From the NCBI GenBank assembly GCA_016191815.1, contig JACPVI010000076.1:27643-91642 (forward strand): a stretch of 64,000 bases of DNA. The letters run 5' to 3'. Numbering within the stretch: the stretch's first letter is position 1; each line of letters opens with the position of its first letter. Position numbers and translations under genes: made by a program. Under the pieces are notes generated by a model, which was given only the letters and a program-made list of their open reading frames with translations, was not told the origin of the DNA and searched no databases. Shown here in pieces: positions 26,194 to 35,607 of this stretch. Origin of the DNA: Myxococcales bacterium. Its GTDB lineage: Bacteria; Myxococcota; Myxococcia; Myxococcales; Myxococcaceae.

Positions 26194-26727
26194 CTACACC
26201 ACCGCGGTGAGCGGCTCGGCGTCGTCGATGAGGATGGCGCCTTCGGCGTCGCGCCTCACCTCTCCGATTCCGGGGTAGTCGCGCTCGATCACCTTGATGA
26301 GGTCGTACTGCCGCCTCACCGTCGCGAGCAGCTTCCGGTTCTCCCGCTCCAGGTCCAGCCGCTCGAAGGCGAGGTAGAGAGTCACCTTGAGCTCGGTGTC
26401 GTCCCAGGGCTTGGTGAGGAAGCGGTAGATCTCGCCGTGGTTGATGCTGTCGATGGCGGTCTGCATGTCGGCATGGCCGGTGAGCATCATTCGGACGCAG
26501 TCCGGGTAACGGTCGCGGACGATCTTCAGGAACTCCAGGCCAGTCATGGTGGGCATCATGTGGTCGGAGATCACCAGGTCCACCGGCGTGGTCTTCAACA
26601 GCTCGAGGGCTGCCTGGGGATCAGTGACGGTGCGAAGCTCGTAGCCCTCCCTCCTCAGGCTCCGTCGCAGCGCGTTGCACACGTTCTCCTCGTCATCGAC
26701 GATCAGGATCCGGCGTGGGGCGTTCAT
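26194..26727 (-). CDS. Single-domain response regulator with coiled tail
   Basis: 177 residues. A receiver domain (about 5-120) carries the acidic pair DD near residue 11, phosphoacceptor Asp55 ('LVISDHMMPTMTGLEFL') and the conserved Lys in 'RFLTKPWDD'. A helical segment (about 125-155) and a short C-terminus follow with no recognised output domain. It resembles RpfG-type receivers without HD-GYP. ATG 26727 has GAGGAG upstream and overlaps the 3' end of the secreted-protein ORF by 35 bases. Likely phosphorylated by the kinase that follows. Confidence 0.9.
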   Translation of the reverse strand: MNAPRRILIVDDEENVCNALRRSLRREGYELRTVTDPQAALELLKTTPVDLVISDHMMPTMTGLEFLKIVRDRYPDCVRMMLTGHADMQTAIDSINHGEIYRFLTKPWDDTELKVTLYLAFERLDLERENRKLLATVRRQYDLIKVIERDYPGIGEVRRDAEGAILIDDAEPLTAVV

Positions 26728-28009
26728 CGGGCTCTCCTCTGGGCTCGGTTCGCTCCTGGTTCAAGCCCGAGGCCAGCGGAAGGGCCAATGGTTGAGCGGC
26801 CTTGACGCCTACCGAAAGGGTCAGCCGCGACCGGGAGGTATTTGGCGACCCGGGGAGGAGGGCGAGCCCGCGAGCGAAGGCCAGGAAGTCCGCCGGATCG
26901 CCGAGGCGGTAGAGGCGAGTCCCCGCCACCTCTCCTCCGAAGACGATTCCGGCCACCTCTCCCATGGCAGGCAGCGGCTGTCCGTCGATGAGCTGCTCGA
27001 GGTGGCCGTACCGGCCTCCCGGCACCCTGACGGTGATGCGCTCTGCGCAGCTGCCCTTGAGACACTGCCTCACCTGGAGGACCACCTCGGTCCAGAGCAG
27101 GCGCCCTCCTCGAACCGGAGGGAGCGTCCGCGAAGAAACGATTTCGCCGGTAGCCACCACCGCCGCGGTCGAGACCGGCGCATCGGCGCGGCGGGGCGGG
27201 GAGGCTAGCGCGAGTGCCGGCGCCAGGAGCACGATGACCGTCAGCAGCCCGGGCATCCCCGGCCTCGACTGGGCTCGGCCCGCACGGACGCCCAGCGCCA
27301 GCACCAGCCAAAGCGCCCACGGGAGGGGCGAGGCGCCGGCCTGAGAACATCCGACCGGGGGCTCATCGGACGTCACCTCCGCGTCCTCCGGCAAGGCGGC
27401 ATAGAGGTGGGCGAGCCCCTCCGAGTCGTCCCGGCTGAGGCTTCGCTTGTTCACCTCACCCTTCTTGGCGAGCGGGAACATCACCGCCTCCGGGAGGTCC
27501 GGGTTGTGGGCGAGGCCAAGCGCATGGCCCAGCTCGTGGGTGAGGGTGTTCTGGACGTCGTCGTGCTCGCTGTGTGGGTCCGCTTTCGGGAGCGCCTTGA
27601 ACTTGCGCGCTGGGTTGAACGCGATGTCCGCGTCGATGATGGAGTGGGTGCGGAGGTCGACGGTGACCACCGTCACCGCGATGGCACCCTTGTCGAACTC
27701 CCACTTGGCGGGGAAGACGAGCTCGCTTTGGTTTCGCGAAGGCTGGTCGAAGTCGTACCCCACGCCGGAGGTCTCTCCCGCCCGGAGCGCCAGCGACAAG
27801 CTGGGGGCTCCGCGGTCCATCGCCTCGACGGCGGCCTGGGCGGAGGCGAAGGCGAGCGGCTCGTCGAGGAGCAGCGCCGCGCCGCGGTCGATGACGAACT
27901 CCGCGCGTCGCTGCCATCGCACTTCGGACCCGGTGGAGTCCCGTTTCAGCTCGTAGGCGCCCGCGGCGGTGGCGGTGAGGAGCGAAAGGGCGGCGACGCG
28001 GCATGCCAT
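26693..28009 (-). CDS. Matrixin-like metalloprotease fused in frame to a second secreted protein
   Basis: 438 residues from ATG 28009. Part A: a signal peptide (MACRVAALSLLTATAAGA), then a matrixin-type zinc protease with HELGHALGLAH and Met-turn 'AVMFPLAKK', ending in 'PVGCSQAGAS', a hydrophobic helix and 'VRAGRAQSR', which is MYXO-CTERM-like. Part B follows immediately: an internal ATG at 27256 (GAGG 6 bases upstream) begins a clear signal peptide (MPGLLTVIVLLAPALALA) and an unrecognised domain with 'LQVRQCLKGSCAERITVRVP'. No stop separates the parts in this frame; the frame one base over reaches TGA just past the internal ATG. It could be two overlapping genes with an indel, or a genuine tail-to-head fusion. 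Confidence 0.75.
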   Translation of the reverse strand: MACRVAALSLLTATAAGAYELKRDSTGSEVRWQRRAEFVIDRGAALLLDEPLAFASAQAAVEAMDRGAPSLSLALRAGETSGVGYDFDQPSRNQSELVFPAKWEFDKGAIAVTVVTVDLRTHSIIDADIAFNPARKFKALPKADPHSEHDDVQNTLTHELGHALGLAHNPDLPEAVMFPLAKKGEVNKRSLSRDDSEGLAHLYAALPEDAEVTSDEPPVGCSQAGASPLPWALWLVLALGVRAGRAQSRPGMPGLLTVIVLLAPALALASPPRRADAPVSTAAVVATGEIVSSRTLPPVRGGRLLWTEVVLQVRQCLKGSCAERITVRVPGGRYGHLEQLIDGQPLPAMGEVAGIVFGGEVAGTRLYRLGDPADFLAFARGLALLPGSPNTSRSRLTLSVGVKAAQPLALPLASGLNQERTEPRGEPDERPTPDPDRR

Positions 28010-28187
28010 GCCCGGTCCAGGAGCAACGCCCGTGCCCCTCCAAGGGCCCGGGAACCGTGGGCTATCGAGTGAGTCCGCCGCACCCGCGGGGGTCGTCGCG
28101 ACCCTGTACGGGCCTGCGTACACGCAGGTGACCTTCCGCGGGTCAGGCAGAGAGGAACTGCCTCTTCAACCGGGTGTCGAACCGCGC

Positions 28188-30257
28188 ATGCGAACGCTCT
28201 CGCTCCTCTCCGTGATCGGCCTCTCCTTGGGCTGCACGCCCGAAACCTTCAGCTCGTTCGAGGCGGGCTCCGGCGAACCCGCCGGGATCCGCGAGCTGCT
28301 CGAGCAGTCCCACGAGGTCCACCTCCGGCAGGAGCGCGGCGAGGCCCGCCTCACGGTGACCAGGCTGATCCGGAACCTCGGCGCTAGCCACGCATGGGCG
28401 GATCAGCGCCTTGCGGTGCCACACGGAGCGGCCGCGAAGACGCTTCGGGTGTCGGCAGGGGGACAGTCGGCCGAGGCCGAGTTGCTGCGGAGCGAGTCAG
28501 CTATCTCCCGGTGGGAGGAGCTGCTCTCTATGGGCGAAGCTGTCCCGCAGCCCGTGGCGCTGTTGGAGCTGGAGCCCGGCGGAGGCCTGTCGCTCAGCCT
28601 GTTCGGAATCGCGCCCGGAGGCACCGCCGCAGTCCAGTACGAGCTTGTGGCCCCGCTGGAATACGCCGACGGCGAGTGGCGGCTCGACTACCCGCTGGAT
28701 GACGAGCAGGACTGGTCGCTGGCGAAGCCCACCTTCCCTTCCTTGGCCTCGAGCTGGCGTGTCGAGGAGGTGCCTGAGGAGGAGAACCCGGACGAGCCTT
28801 GCCTTCCCTGCTCGCCTCGCGCGATGAGGCTCTCCTCCGCGCGGTGGGGCATGGCGATGGTCGAGGCTCGGTGGGCCACCTTCGCGCCTGGGCCGGAGAG
28901 AGCCATCTGGCGCCTGGAGGTGGACGCCGCCAAGGTGCTCGAGCCCACCCCGGCGCGGCCGAACGTGGCTTTCGTCATCGACGCCTCGTGCTCGGAGGGC
29001 CCCGAAGGAATCGCAGCCCAGCTCGAGCTATTGCCGGGCTACCTGGCCAATGCCCCGGACGCGCGGGTGGAGGTAGTGCTCTTCCGCCGCCGCGCCGAAC
29101 GGCTGTTCGGCCGACTCGTCCCCGCTGGAGAGGTGGCGGCGCTCTTGGCGGCGCTCCCGCCGGAGCGGCTGGCTCCCGGCAACGGCTCGAATTTGGACCT
29201 GGGGGCGGCCGAAGCTGCGCTCGCACTCGAGGGCGAGGGCGGTGTCTCCCGGATCGTCCTTCTCACCGACGGGATGCTCAAGGAGGCGTTGCAGGCACCT
29301 GAGCTGGTGGCGGCGCTGGCAAAGGCGCCAAAGGGCACGGTGGTGCACGCGGTGCTCCGGGACGGGCTGGACCGCGAGTCGGAGCTGTCCGAGGAGCGGC
29401 TGGAGGAGGAGACGCTGGCCCCGGTGGCGGAGGCCTACGGCGGGGTGGCGCTCCAGGTGTCCGGCCGCGCGGCCGGGCAAGAGCCGCTCGCGGCGGCGAT
29501 GCTCGGGCTGGTCCGGCCATTCCGCATCGACGCCCTCTCGGTGGAGGCACCCGGGATGGAGAACGACGAGATAGAGGTGGACCGCATCCTGCGCGAGGGC
29601 GGCTCCCTCCGCCTCACCGCGCTTGCGGAACGGCCTCCCCAGCGGGTGATGCTGCGCGGCAAGGTGTGGGCGCGAAAGCTCGAGCTGCCGCTCTACGGCG
29701 GCGGAGATCTCGCCGACCGGCTGCCGGCGCTCGCCATCGGCCTGGACGAAGTCCGCGGGCAGCTCCGCGACTCCGAGGAGGAGGCGGCCGCCTGGAGCGC
29801 GCGGGTGGTCTCCTCGGCGACCTCGCTTTTGGCCACCGCGCCGACCGCCGCCCCTTCGCTCGCCGGCAGCGACACCTTCAATTTGGGCAGCATCACGGGC
29901 TCGAGCTGCTGCGGCTGGGGCGTCGGCTGCAGAGGTGTCGGCTGGGGAGCGGGCCACCGGGTCGACTGGGAGCGACTGCGGGTGCTGCTCGCGGGGGGAA
30001 TCGCCGCCTGCGCGCGCGCCCATGGCCTCGCGGGCCTCTCCACATCACTGCGCATCGAGCTCACCGGCTTCGAGGTGGTGGACGTGCGGGCGCTCTCCGC
30101 GCCGAGCCCGGAGCTCGCTTCATGCGTCGAGGAGTCCGCTTGGGGGCTCGACCTGCGGCGGGCTGGCTTCTCCGCCTTTGGAAGCCGCGAGCTGTCGCTG
30201 GAGGTGAATGCCACCGGAGCCACCGGAGCCTACGTTGACTCCCCAGTTGGGAGGTGA
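28188..30257 (+). CDS. VIT/von Willebrand A domain lipoprotein
   Basis: 689 residues. The signal MRTLSLLSVIGLSLGC ends in a lipobox. Residues about 35-260 look like a VIT domain (inter-alpha-trypsin-inhibitor type; 'GEARLTVTRLIRNLG', 'GIAPGGTAAVQYEL'). The vWA domain (about 265-460) keeps the metal site D-x-S-x-S as 'VIDASCS' and the later 'RIVLLTDGM'. The C-terminal part contains 'SSCCGWGVGCRGVGWGAG', a Gly/Cys-rich hinge seen in myxobacterial vWA proteins. ATG 28188 was chosen for the signal peptide; no ribosome site is obvious. It is 13 bases from the next start and probably co-transcribed with the rhodanese. Confidence 0.85.
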   Translation: MRTLSLLSVIGLSLGCTPETFSSFEAGSGEPAGIRELLEQSHEVHLRQERGEARLTVTRLIRNLGASHAWADQRLAVPHGAAAKTLRVSAGGQSAEAELLRSESAISRWEELLSMGEAVPQPVALLELEPGGGLSLSLFGIAPGGTAAVQYELVAPLEYADGEWRLDYPLDDEQDWSLAKPTFPSLASSWRVEEVPEEENPDEPCLPCSPRAMRLSSARWGMAMVEARWATFAPGPERAIWRLEVDAAKVLEPTPARPNVAFVIDASCSEGPEGIAAQLELLPGYLANAPDARVEVVLFRRRAERLFGRLVPAGEVAALLAALPPERLAPGNGSNLDLGAAEAALALEGEGGVSRIVLLTDGMLKEALQAPELVAALAKAPKGTVVHAVLRDGLDRESELSEERLEEETLAPVAEAYGGVALQVSGRAAGQEPLAAAMLGLVRPFRIDALSVEAPGMENDEIEVDRILREGGSLRLTALAERPPQRVMLRGKVWARKLELPLYGGGDLADRLPALAIGLDEVRGQLRDSEEEAAAWSARVVSSATSLLATAPTAAPSLAGSDTFNLGSITGSSCCGWGVGCRGVGWGAGHRVDWERLRVLLAGGIAACARAHGLAGLSTSLRIELTGFEVVDVRALSAPSPELASCVEESAWGLDLRRAGFSAFGSRELSLEVNATGATGAYVDSPVGR

Positions 30258-30270
30258 TGGGATTCGCCCC

Positions 30271-30864
30271 ATGCGTGACCCCAAGGGCTTCTCCTCATGG
30301 AGCGGGTGTTGGGGGCGAGGGGCGGTTCTCTCGGCAGTGCTTCTGGCTGCGGCCATCGCCAAGGCGGGTGGCAGCGACCCGGAGGTCATCGACGCGGACG
30401 CGCTCAAATCGCGCCTGGCTGCGGCCAAGGCCCCGCTGGTGATCGACGTGCGCACGCCCGAGGAGTACGCCAAGCAGCACCTCCCCGGCGCCATCAACGT
30501 GCCCTGGAGCGACGAGGCCGAGGCCTTCGTCAAGGCGCTCCCGCCCGAGGCGAAGGCGGAGGTCATCTTCTATTGCAACGGCCCTACTTGAGGGAAGAGC
30601 CGCGCTGCCGCGGTCGCGGCACTTGACGCTGGCTTCAAGAAGGTCATTCGGTTCTCCGAAGGGGTCTCCGCGTGGAAGGCCAAGGGCTATTCGTTTGACA
30701 CGAGCTCGGTGAAACCGGCAGCCGCCGACGTAGCCAAGAAGGGTTCGGGCAAGGACGCCGCGCCGGGCGAAGCGGGGTGTTGCCCGGAAGCGGAACCGGG
30801 CGGAGCCAAGAAGCCTCCAGAGAAGTCCGCCCCCGCCAAGGCCCCACCGGCCAAGGCGCCGTAG
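30271..30864 (+). CDS. Exported rhodanese-like protein with probable selenocysteine (in-frame TGA)
   Basis: 197 codons if TGA 30589-30591 is read as selenocysteine (residue 107). It starts with ATG 30271 (GGAGGTGATGGG upstream, rather far) and an N-terminal hydrophobic segment (AVLSAVLLAAAIA) suggesting export. The rhodanese domain follows: 'VIDVRTPEEYAKQHLPGAIN', then 'VIFYCNGPT-[TGA]-GKSRAAAVAAL' and 'FKKVIRFSEGVSAWKAKGY'. In Cys homologs the residue at the TGA is the catalytic Cys of the sulfur-transfer loop. The frame continues cleanly for 91 codons to TAG 30862, ending in a Lys/Pro/Ala tail with 'GEAGCCPEAEPGG'. A hairpin with a GGTC loop lies 20 bases after the TGA (see the SECIS entry). 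Ending at 30591 would remove the active site. The alternative is a nonsense mutation. Confidence 0.85.
30594..30636 (+). promoter_or_regulatory. Bacterial SECIS-like hairpin
   Basis: TGCCGC (30606-30611) pairs with GCGGCA (30616-30621) around a GGTC loop (30612-30615). An imperfect lower stem adds GCG (30602-30604) with CGC (30627-30629), CC with GG, and GAAG (30594-30597) with CTTC (30633-30636). The loop starts 20 bases after the TGA, within the 16-37-base window and with the G-rich loop known for bacterial SECIS elements, which recruit SelB. It lies inside the coding sequence, as in all bacterial cases. Confidence 0.7.
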
Positions 30865-30901
30865 ACGCTAGTTTAGAAGCCGCAGCGAGCGACCTGCACC
30901 G

Positions 30902-31822
<921 letters not shown>

Positions 31823-31968
31823 CGCGGGACCCCTTGAGAGACCCAGCCCACCATCGACCCCGAAGAGCAGCAAGGCACCCGACGCCCGATGCAGGAGCTC
31901 TCGGCGGCCGACCATGACCCCGCCAGTGTAGTGCGCGGGGAAGATCGCCGTCTCGAAGACCACCGAAG

Positions 31969-34701
31969 TCAGAGGCGATTGATCCTGACCTTCATCTCTT
32001 TGTGGATGGCCATGCCGGACAGTCGCTCCGATTCCGGCTGGAGGAAAATATTGTCCGACACCCCGCGCCCCCGGGCGAGGCGCCCCATGAACTTGGCGCC
32101 GTAGCCATGGTGCAGGCCCACTGCTTCCGGATGGATGCCGTCAGTCAGGTGAACTCGGACCGTGCCCTTTCCGTAGGGAGAGGCGAGCTCCACTTCTTCG
32201 CCTTCCTCGAGCCCGATGGACGCTCCCGTCTCCCGGTTGACCCACAGGAAGTTTTCCGGCTTCAACCCCATGAGCCAAGGGTTGTTCTGGGTGCGCGTGT
32301 GCGTGTGCTCAGCCTGCTTCCAGGTGACCAGGTAGAAGGGATAGGCATCGCCTGGCACGGTCTCGGGCGGGAAGTATTCCGGGAAGCCCGAGTAGCGTTG
32401 CCCGGTCCGGTGGTTGATGAGCCCGGCGAGCAACTCGGACCTGAACTCTACCTTCCCGGATGGGGTCGAAAACCCGGGTCTGTTCCCTGCGTTCGCCGTG
32501 TACTTGCGATACTGGGTTTCGTTTCCAACCCAGACGGCTCCAGGAAGACTCTTGAGCTCGCCTAGCCCTATCCCGATGCTTCGCTTGAGGGCTTGATCGA
32601 GGTAGCTCTCGTAGCTCAGCTCGAAGCCCGTTAGGCCCAGGCGCCGGGCAAGACCGATGATGAAATCGGGCTCCGTGGGCTGGCCGAAGCGTGGGGGGAG
32701 CACCGCCTGCCGGAGCCCGACCGCGGCGTAGTTGACCCAGAAGACGGCGAGATCCGTCCGCTCCAGGAAGACAGTTCCCGGAATCACGAAGTCGGCCAGG
32801 GCCGCCGTGTCACTCATCATCGTGTCGATGGCTACGACGAGCTCCAGCTCCTTTCGGTGAAGAGCTTCGATGGTTCGCTCCTGGCTCGGAATGGAGAGGA
32901 CGATGTTCTGGAAGTTCAGGATCAGCGCCCGAGGTTGGTACGGGGTCCCCTCCAGGACGGCGCGAATGGCCTCGGTGTAGACGCCTGATTCGTGCCCAAG
33001 CGGGTATCGGCTTCCTGCTCCGTCGACCCGCTCCTGCTGGATCCGGGGCCAATCGGGATGTGGAGCACGCCGGAGGAGAGCACATCGCTCAGAGGGAATG
33101 TGGAGTCCCCCGCGCTCGTCCAGCATCCCCACCAGGCCGTTGAGGAGCATGATGGCGTAGATCGCCAGAGTGCCGTTCGAATGGTGCTCGGGACCCGACC
33201 AACCGTCGATGGCGCATGGCTTGGTCGTGCCGATCTTTCGCGCGAGCTCGACGATGGTCGACGCGGAGATACCGGTGATCTCCTCCGCCCACTGGGGCGT
33301 CTTGTCCTTCAGCCATTGGCAGAACTCCCCGAACCCCGTGCTCCATCGGGCGGCGAAGCCCTCGTCGTAGAGCCTTTCGGCGATCAGGACTTGGGCGAGG
33401 GCCAGCGCCAGGGCAGCGTCGGTCCCCGGGCGAATGGGAATCCATTGGTTTGCCTTGGCTGCGGTGTCGCTCAGGACCGGATCGATCACCACGAGCTCCG
33501 CGCCGCGCTCCTTCGCCCGCATGAGATCCGGGACGAGGTGAGACCACTTGATTGCCGCCACCGGGTTCCAGCCGAAGAGAACCGCCAGGCGCGTCTGCGA
33601 GAGATCAGCGAGCGGACGCGGGTGGCCGAACGCGAGGGTTGCACCGGCTTTTCTGGCCACGTCGCAAAGGTTGGAGTGCATCATGAAGTTGGGAGTCCCG
33701 AAGGCCTGGCAAAAGTCCTTCTGGATGTCCACGTAGGAGGCGTCCTCTGACATCCAGAGGAGCGTGTGGGGGCCGTACCGATCTCGGATAGCCCGGAGCC
33801 TCTCGGCGATCTCCTGGTAGGCCTCTTCCCACGAGATCGAAGCCCATCGCCCCTCCCCTCTCTCTCCCAGCCGCTTGAGAGGAGTCCGCACCCGGTCGGG
33901 ATCGTCAAGAGCTGCCGCGGCGGCGTACCCTTTGGCGCAGAGCTTGGCCGCATAGGGACTCGCCGCTACCTCTTCCCGGAAGACGCGGGAGTTGTTGCTC
34001 ACGTTGTTGGGACAGGCCGGGTTCGGCCGGACATCGGTAACCCGCGAACCCTCCAGCCGCACCAGGACGCCGCACTGGCTTCCGCAGATCATGCACAGCG
34101 TGGGGGTGTACCGAGCGAGCAGCGCTCGATAGCGCTCGTTTTCGAGGCGGCGGGAAGGGCCGAGGCGAGTCCGGTAGTAGAGGTTCGGTTCAGAAATCGA
34201 GGAGGCGGGTATTCCGGGGAGGTCTCTCGTGAGCCCGGAAAAGTCGAAGTCTTCCTTGGTGCCGTACTGGAGAGCCCCGGACATGCAGGCCGTGACGCAG
34301 GCGGGGTCGAGTCCCTGGGCGATCTTGTCGATGCAGAAGGAGCACTTCGCTACGGTACCCGCCCGGCGGTCATAGCTGATGGCGTCGTAGGGACAGGCGA
34401 AGGTGCAGTAGCGGCAGCCCATGCAGCGCTCGGGACGGTGAATGACCACGCCGGTGGCCGGGTCCTTTTGGAGCGCGTTCGTCGGGCAGGCACGGACGCA
34501 AGGAGCACTCTCGCAGTGGTTGCAGGCCATCGACACGAAGCGACGCCTGGGAGTTGGGTAGGCCCCTGACTCGAGAATCCGAACCTTCCGGAAACGGATC
34601 TCGGGCTCCTCGATGCCGTTCGAACGCTTGCACGCCGTCTCGCAGGCCCGGCACTTCACGCACCGCTCTACGTCCTTCACGAAGACGAGCTTGCGATTCA
34701 T
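31969..34701 (-). CDS. DMSO-reductase-family molybdenum enzyme with N-terminal Fe-S subunit fused
   Basis: 910 residues combining two usual subunits. Residues 1-185 are a DmsB/PsrB-like electron-transfer module with four Cys groups for [4Fe-4S] clusters (CVKCRACETACK, CNHCESAPCVRACP, CMGCRYCTFACP and CSFCID...CVTAC). From about 205 the catalytic part begins with its own cluster motif 'CMICGSQCGV' and 'LCAKGYA', followed by molybdopterin-binding domains; 'MMHSNLCDVARK' carries the likely Mo-ligand Cys. There is no Tat signal, so the active site probably faces the cytosol. The gene follows dmsC by 13 bases. The substrate (DMSO, thiosulfate, polysulfide, arsenate or other) cannot be read from the sequence. 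Confidence 0.87.
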   Translation of the reverse strand: MNRKLVFVKDVERCVKCRACETACKRSNGIEEPEIRFRKVRILESGAYPTPRRRFVSMACNHCESAPCVRACPTNALQKDPATGVVIHRPERCMGCRYCTFACPYDAISYDRRAGTVAKCSFCIDKIAQGLDPACVTACMSGALQYGTKEDFDFSGLTRDLPGIPASSISEPNLYYRTRLGPSRRLENERYRALLARYTPTLCMICGSQCGVLVRLEGSRVTDVRPNPACPNNVSNNSRVFREEVAASPYAAKLCAKGYAAAAALDDPDRVRTPLKRLGERGEGRWASISWEEAYQEIAERLRAIRDRYGPHTLLWMSEDASYVDIQKDFCQAFGTPNFMMHSNLCDVARKAGATLAFGHPRPLADLSQTRLAVLFGWNPVAAIKWSHLVPDLMRAKERGAELVVIDPVLSDTAAKANQWIPIRPGTDAALALALAQVLIAERLYDEGFAARWSTGFGEFCQWLKDKTPQWAEEITGISASTIVELARKIGTTKPCAIDGWSGPEHHSNGTLAIYAIMLLNGLVGMLDERGGLHIPSERCALLRRAPHPDWPRIQQERVDGAGSRYPLGHESGVYTEAIRAVLEGTPYQPRALILNFQNIVLSIPSQERTIEALHRKELELVVAIDTMMSDTAALADFVIPGTVFLERTDLAVFWVNYAAVGLRQAVLPPRFGQPTEPDFIIGLARRLGLTGFELSYESYLDQALKRSIGIGLGELKSLPGAVWVGNETQYRKYTANAGNRPGFSTPSGKVEFRSELLAGLINHRTGQRYSGFPEYFPPETVPGDAYPFYLVTWKQAEHTHTRTQNNPWLMGLKPENFLWVNRETGASIGLEEGEEVELASPYGKGTVRVHLTDGIHPEAVGLHHGYGAKFMGRLARGRGVSDNIFLQPESERLSGMAIHKEMKVRINRL

Positions 34702-34714
34702 GGTGCCGCGTGGC

Positions 34715-35569
34715 CTAGACGTAAAGGGTTCCGAACCGACCCGCGGGCGACGACGAGGAATAGAAGAGCATTCGTCCCGAAAGCTCGCCCATGGCCAAGA
34801 CGGCCAGGAGAATTCCCTGGGACCTCGTGCCCGCCAGCAAGAGCACGAGCGGAAGAACGATGCCCAAAAGCACCCGCAGCAGGAAGAGGAGTGGTTCAGC
34901 CGAGAGAATGGACTCCCTCTTGATGGTGGAGACGATCCGCGGCCAGAGGCGAAAGCGCTTGATGTGCCAGAGCTGGACCAGGGCCAGGGCCAAAAGGGTC
35001 AGGCCGGTGTTGAAGACAGCCGCCCTGGTGTACTCACCGCCGGTCAGCTGAAGAAAGATGGGAAGCCCCAAAAGGTTCGCCGTACCCGCGAAGCTCAGCA
35101 CGGTGACCAGGCTCATCCACATGGGACGGCTTGGGAGGAGGTAGACCCCCGTCATGGCCGCGAGGAGCAGCAGTGCCGATGCCGCCTCCGTCCCGAGCGC
35201 CACGCGGAGGGTGAGCCCGGAGGGGGCTTGTCTCCACAAGAGAAAAGCCGTTCCGCCCAGCGCCAGGGCAAGAATCCCTGCCGAGGCGATCTCGCGACTG
35301 AGCCAGGAGTGGGAAACCCCGGCGATCGCTCGGTAGGCCGCTCTCCTTCGACCGAGGTGAAAGAAAGAAATCCCCTGTGCGAGTACGAGCAAGAGCAGCA
35401 GCAGGAGGTGTGGCGCGGCTGAGCTCGCCGCCGGTGTTCTCTCGGACAGGCCAGAGATGGCCAGGTACGTGGTGGCCCCGACTGCGCTCTGGCCAATGAG
35501 CGTGAAGAACACCAAGGAGAGCTCCCACTCGCTCTTGGGGTAGCCGTGGCGTGGCGCAGATCGGCTCAT
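34715..35569 (-). CDS. DmsC-type membrane anchor subunit
   Basis: 284 residues, about eight hydrophobic helices. The start 'YPKSEWELSLVFFTLIGQSAVGA' and the end 'AMGELSGRMLFY' match the DmsC/YnfH anchor, which passes quinol electrons to the Fe-S subunit of DMSO-reductase-type enzymes. It lies directly upstream of the fused Fe-S/Mo gene, so the pair likely forms a membrane-bound quinol-dependent reductase. ATG 35569 lies 38 bases after the thrA stop, so the unit may be co-transcribed with thrA or have its own promoter in that small gap. Confidence 0.88.
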   Translation of the reverse strand: MSRSAPRHGYPKSEWELSLVFFTLIGQSAVGATTYLAISGLSERTPAASSAAPHLLLLLLLVLAQGISFFHLGRRRAAYRAIAGVSHSWLSREIASAGILALALGGTAFLLWRQAPSGLTLRVALGTEAASALLLLAAMTGVYLLPSRPMWMSLVTVLSFAGTANLLGLPIFLQLTGGEYTRAAVFNTGLTLLALALVQLWHIKRFRLWPRIVSTIKRESILSAEPLLFLLRVLLGIVLPLVLLLAGTRSQGILLAVLAMGELSGRMLFYSSSSPAGRFGTLYV

Positions 35570-35607
35570 TCGACGAGGGCTCGAGCCCGGTCTACTTCGC
35601 CCCTGGC

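Noticed and set aside
30271..30591. Rhodanese as a short gene ending at TGA
   Set aside because: It would lose the catalytic loop; the continuing frame is perfect rhodanese and a SECIS-like hairpin follows.
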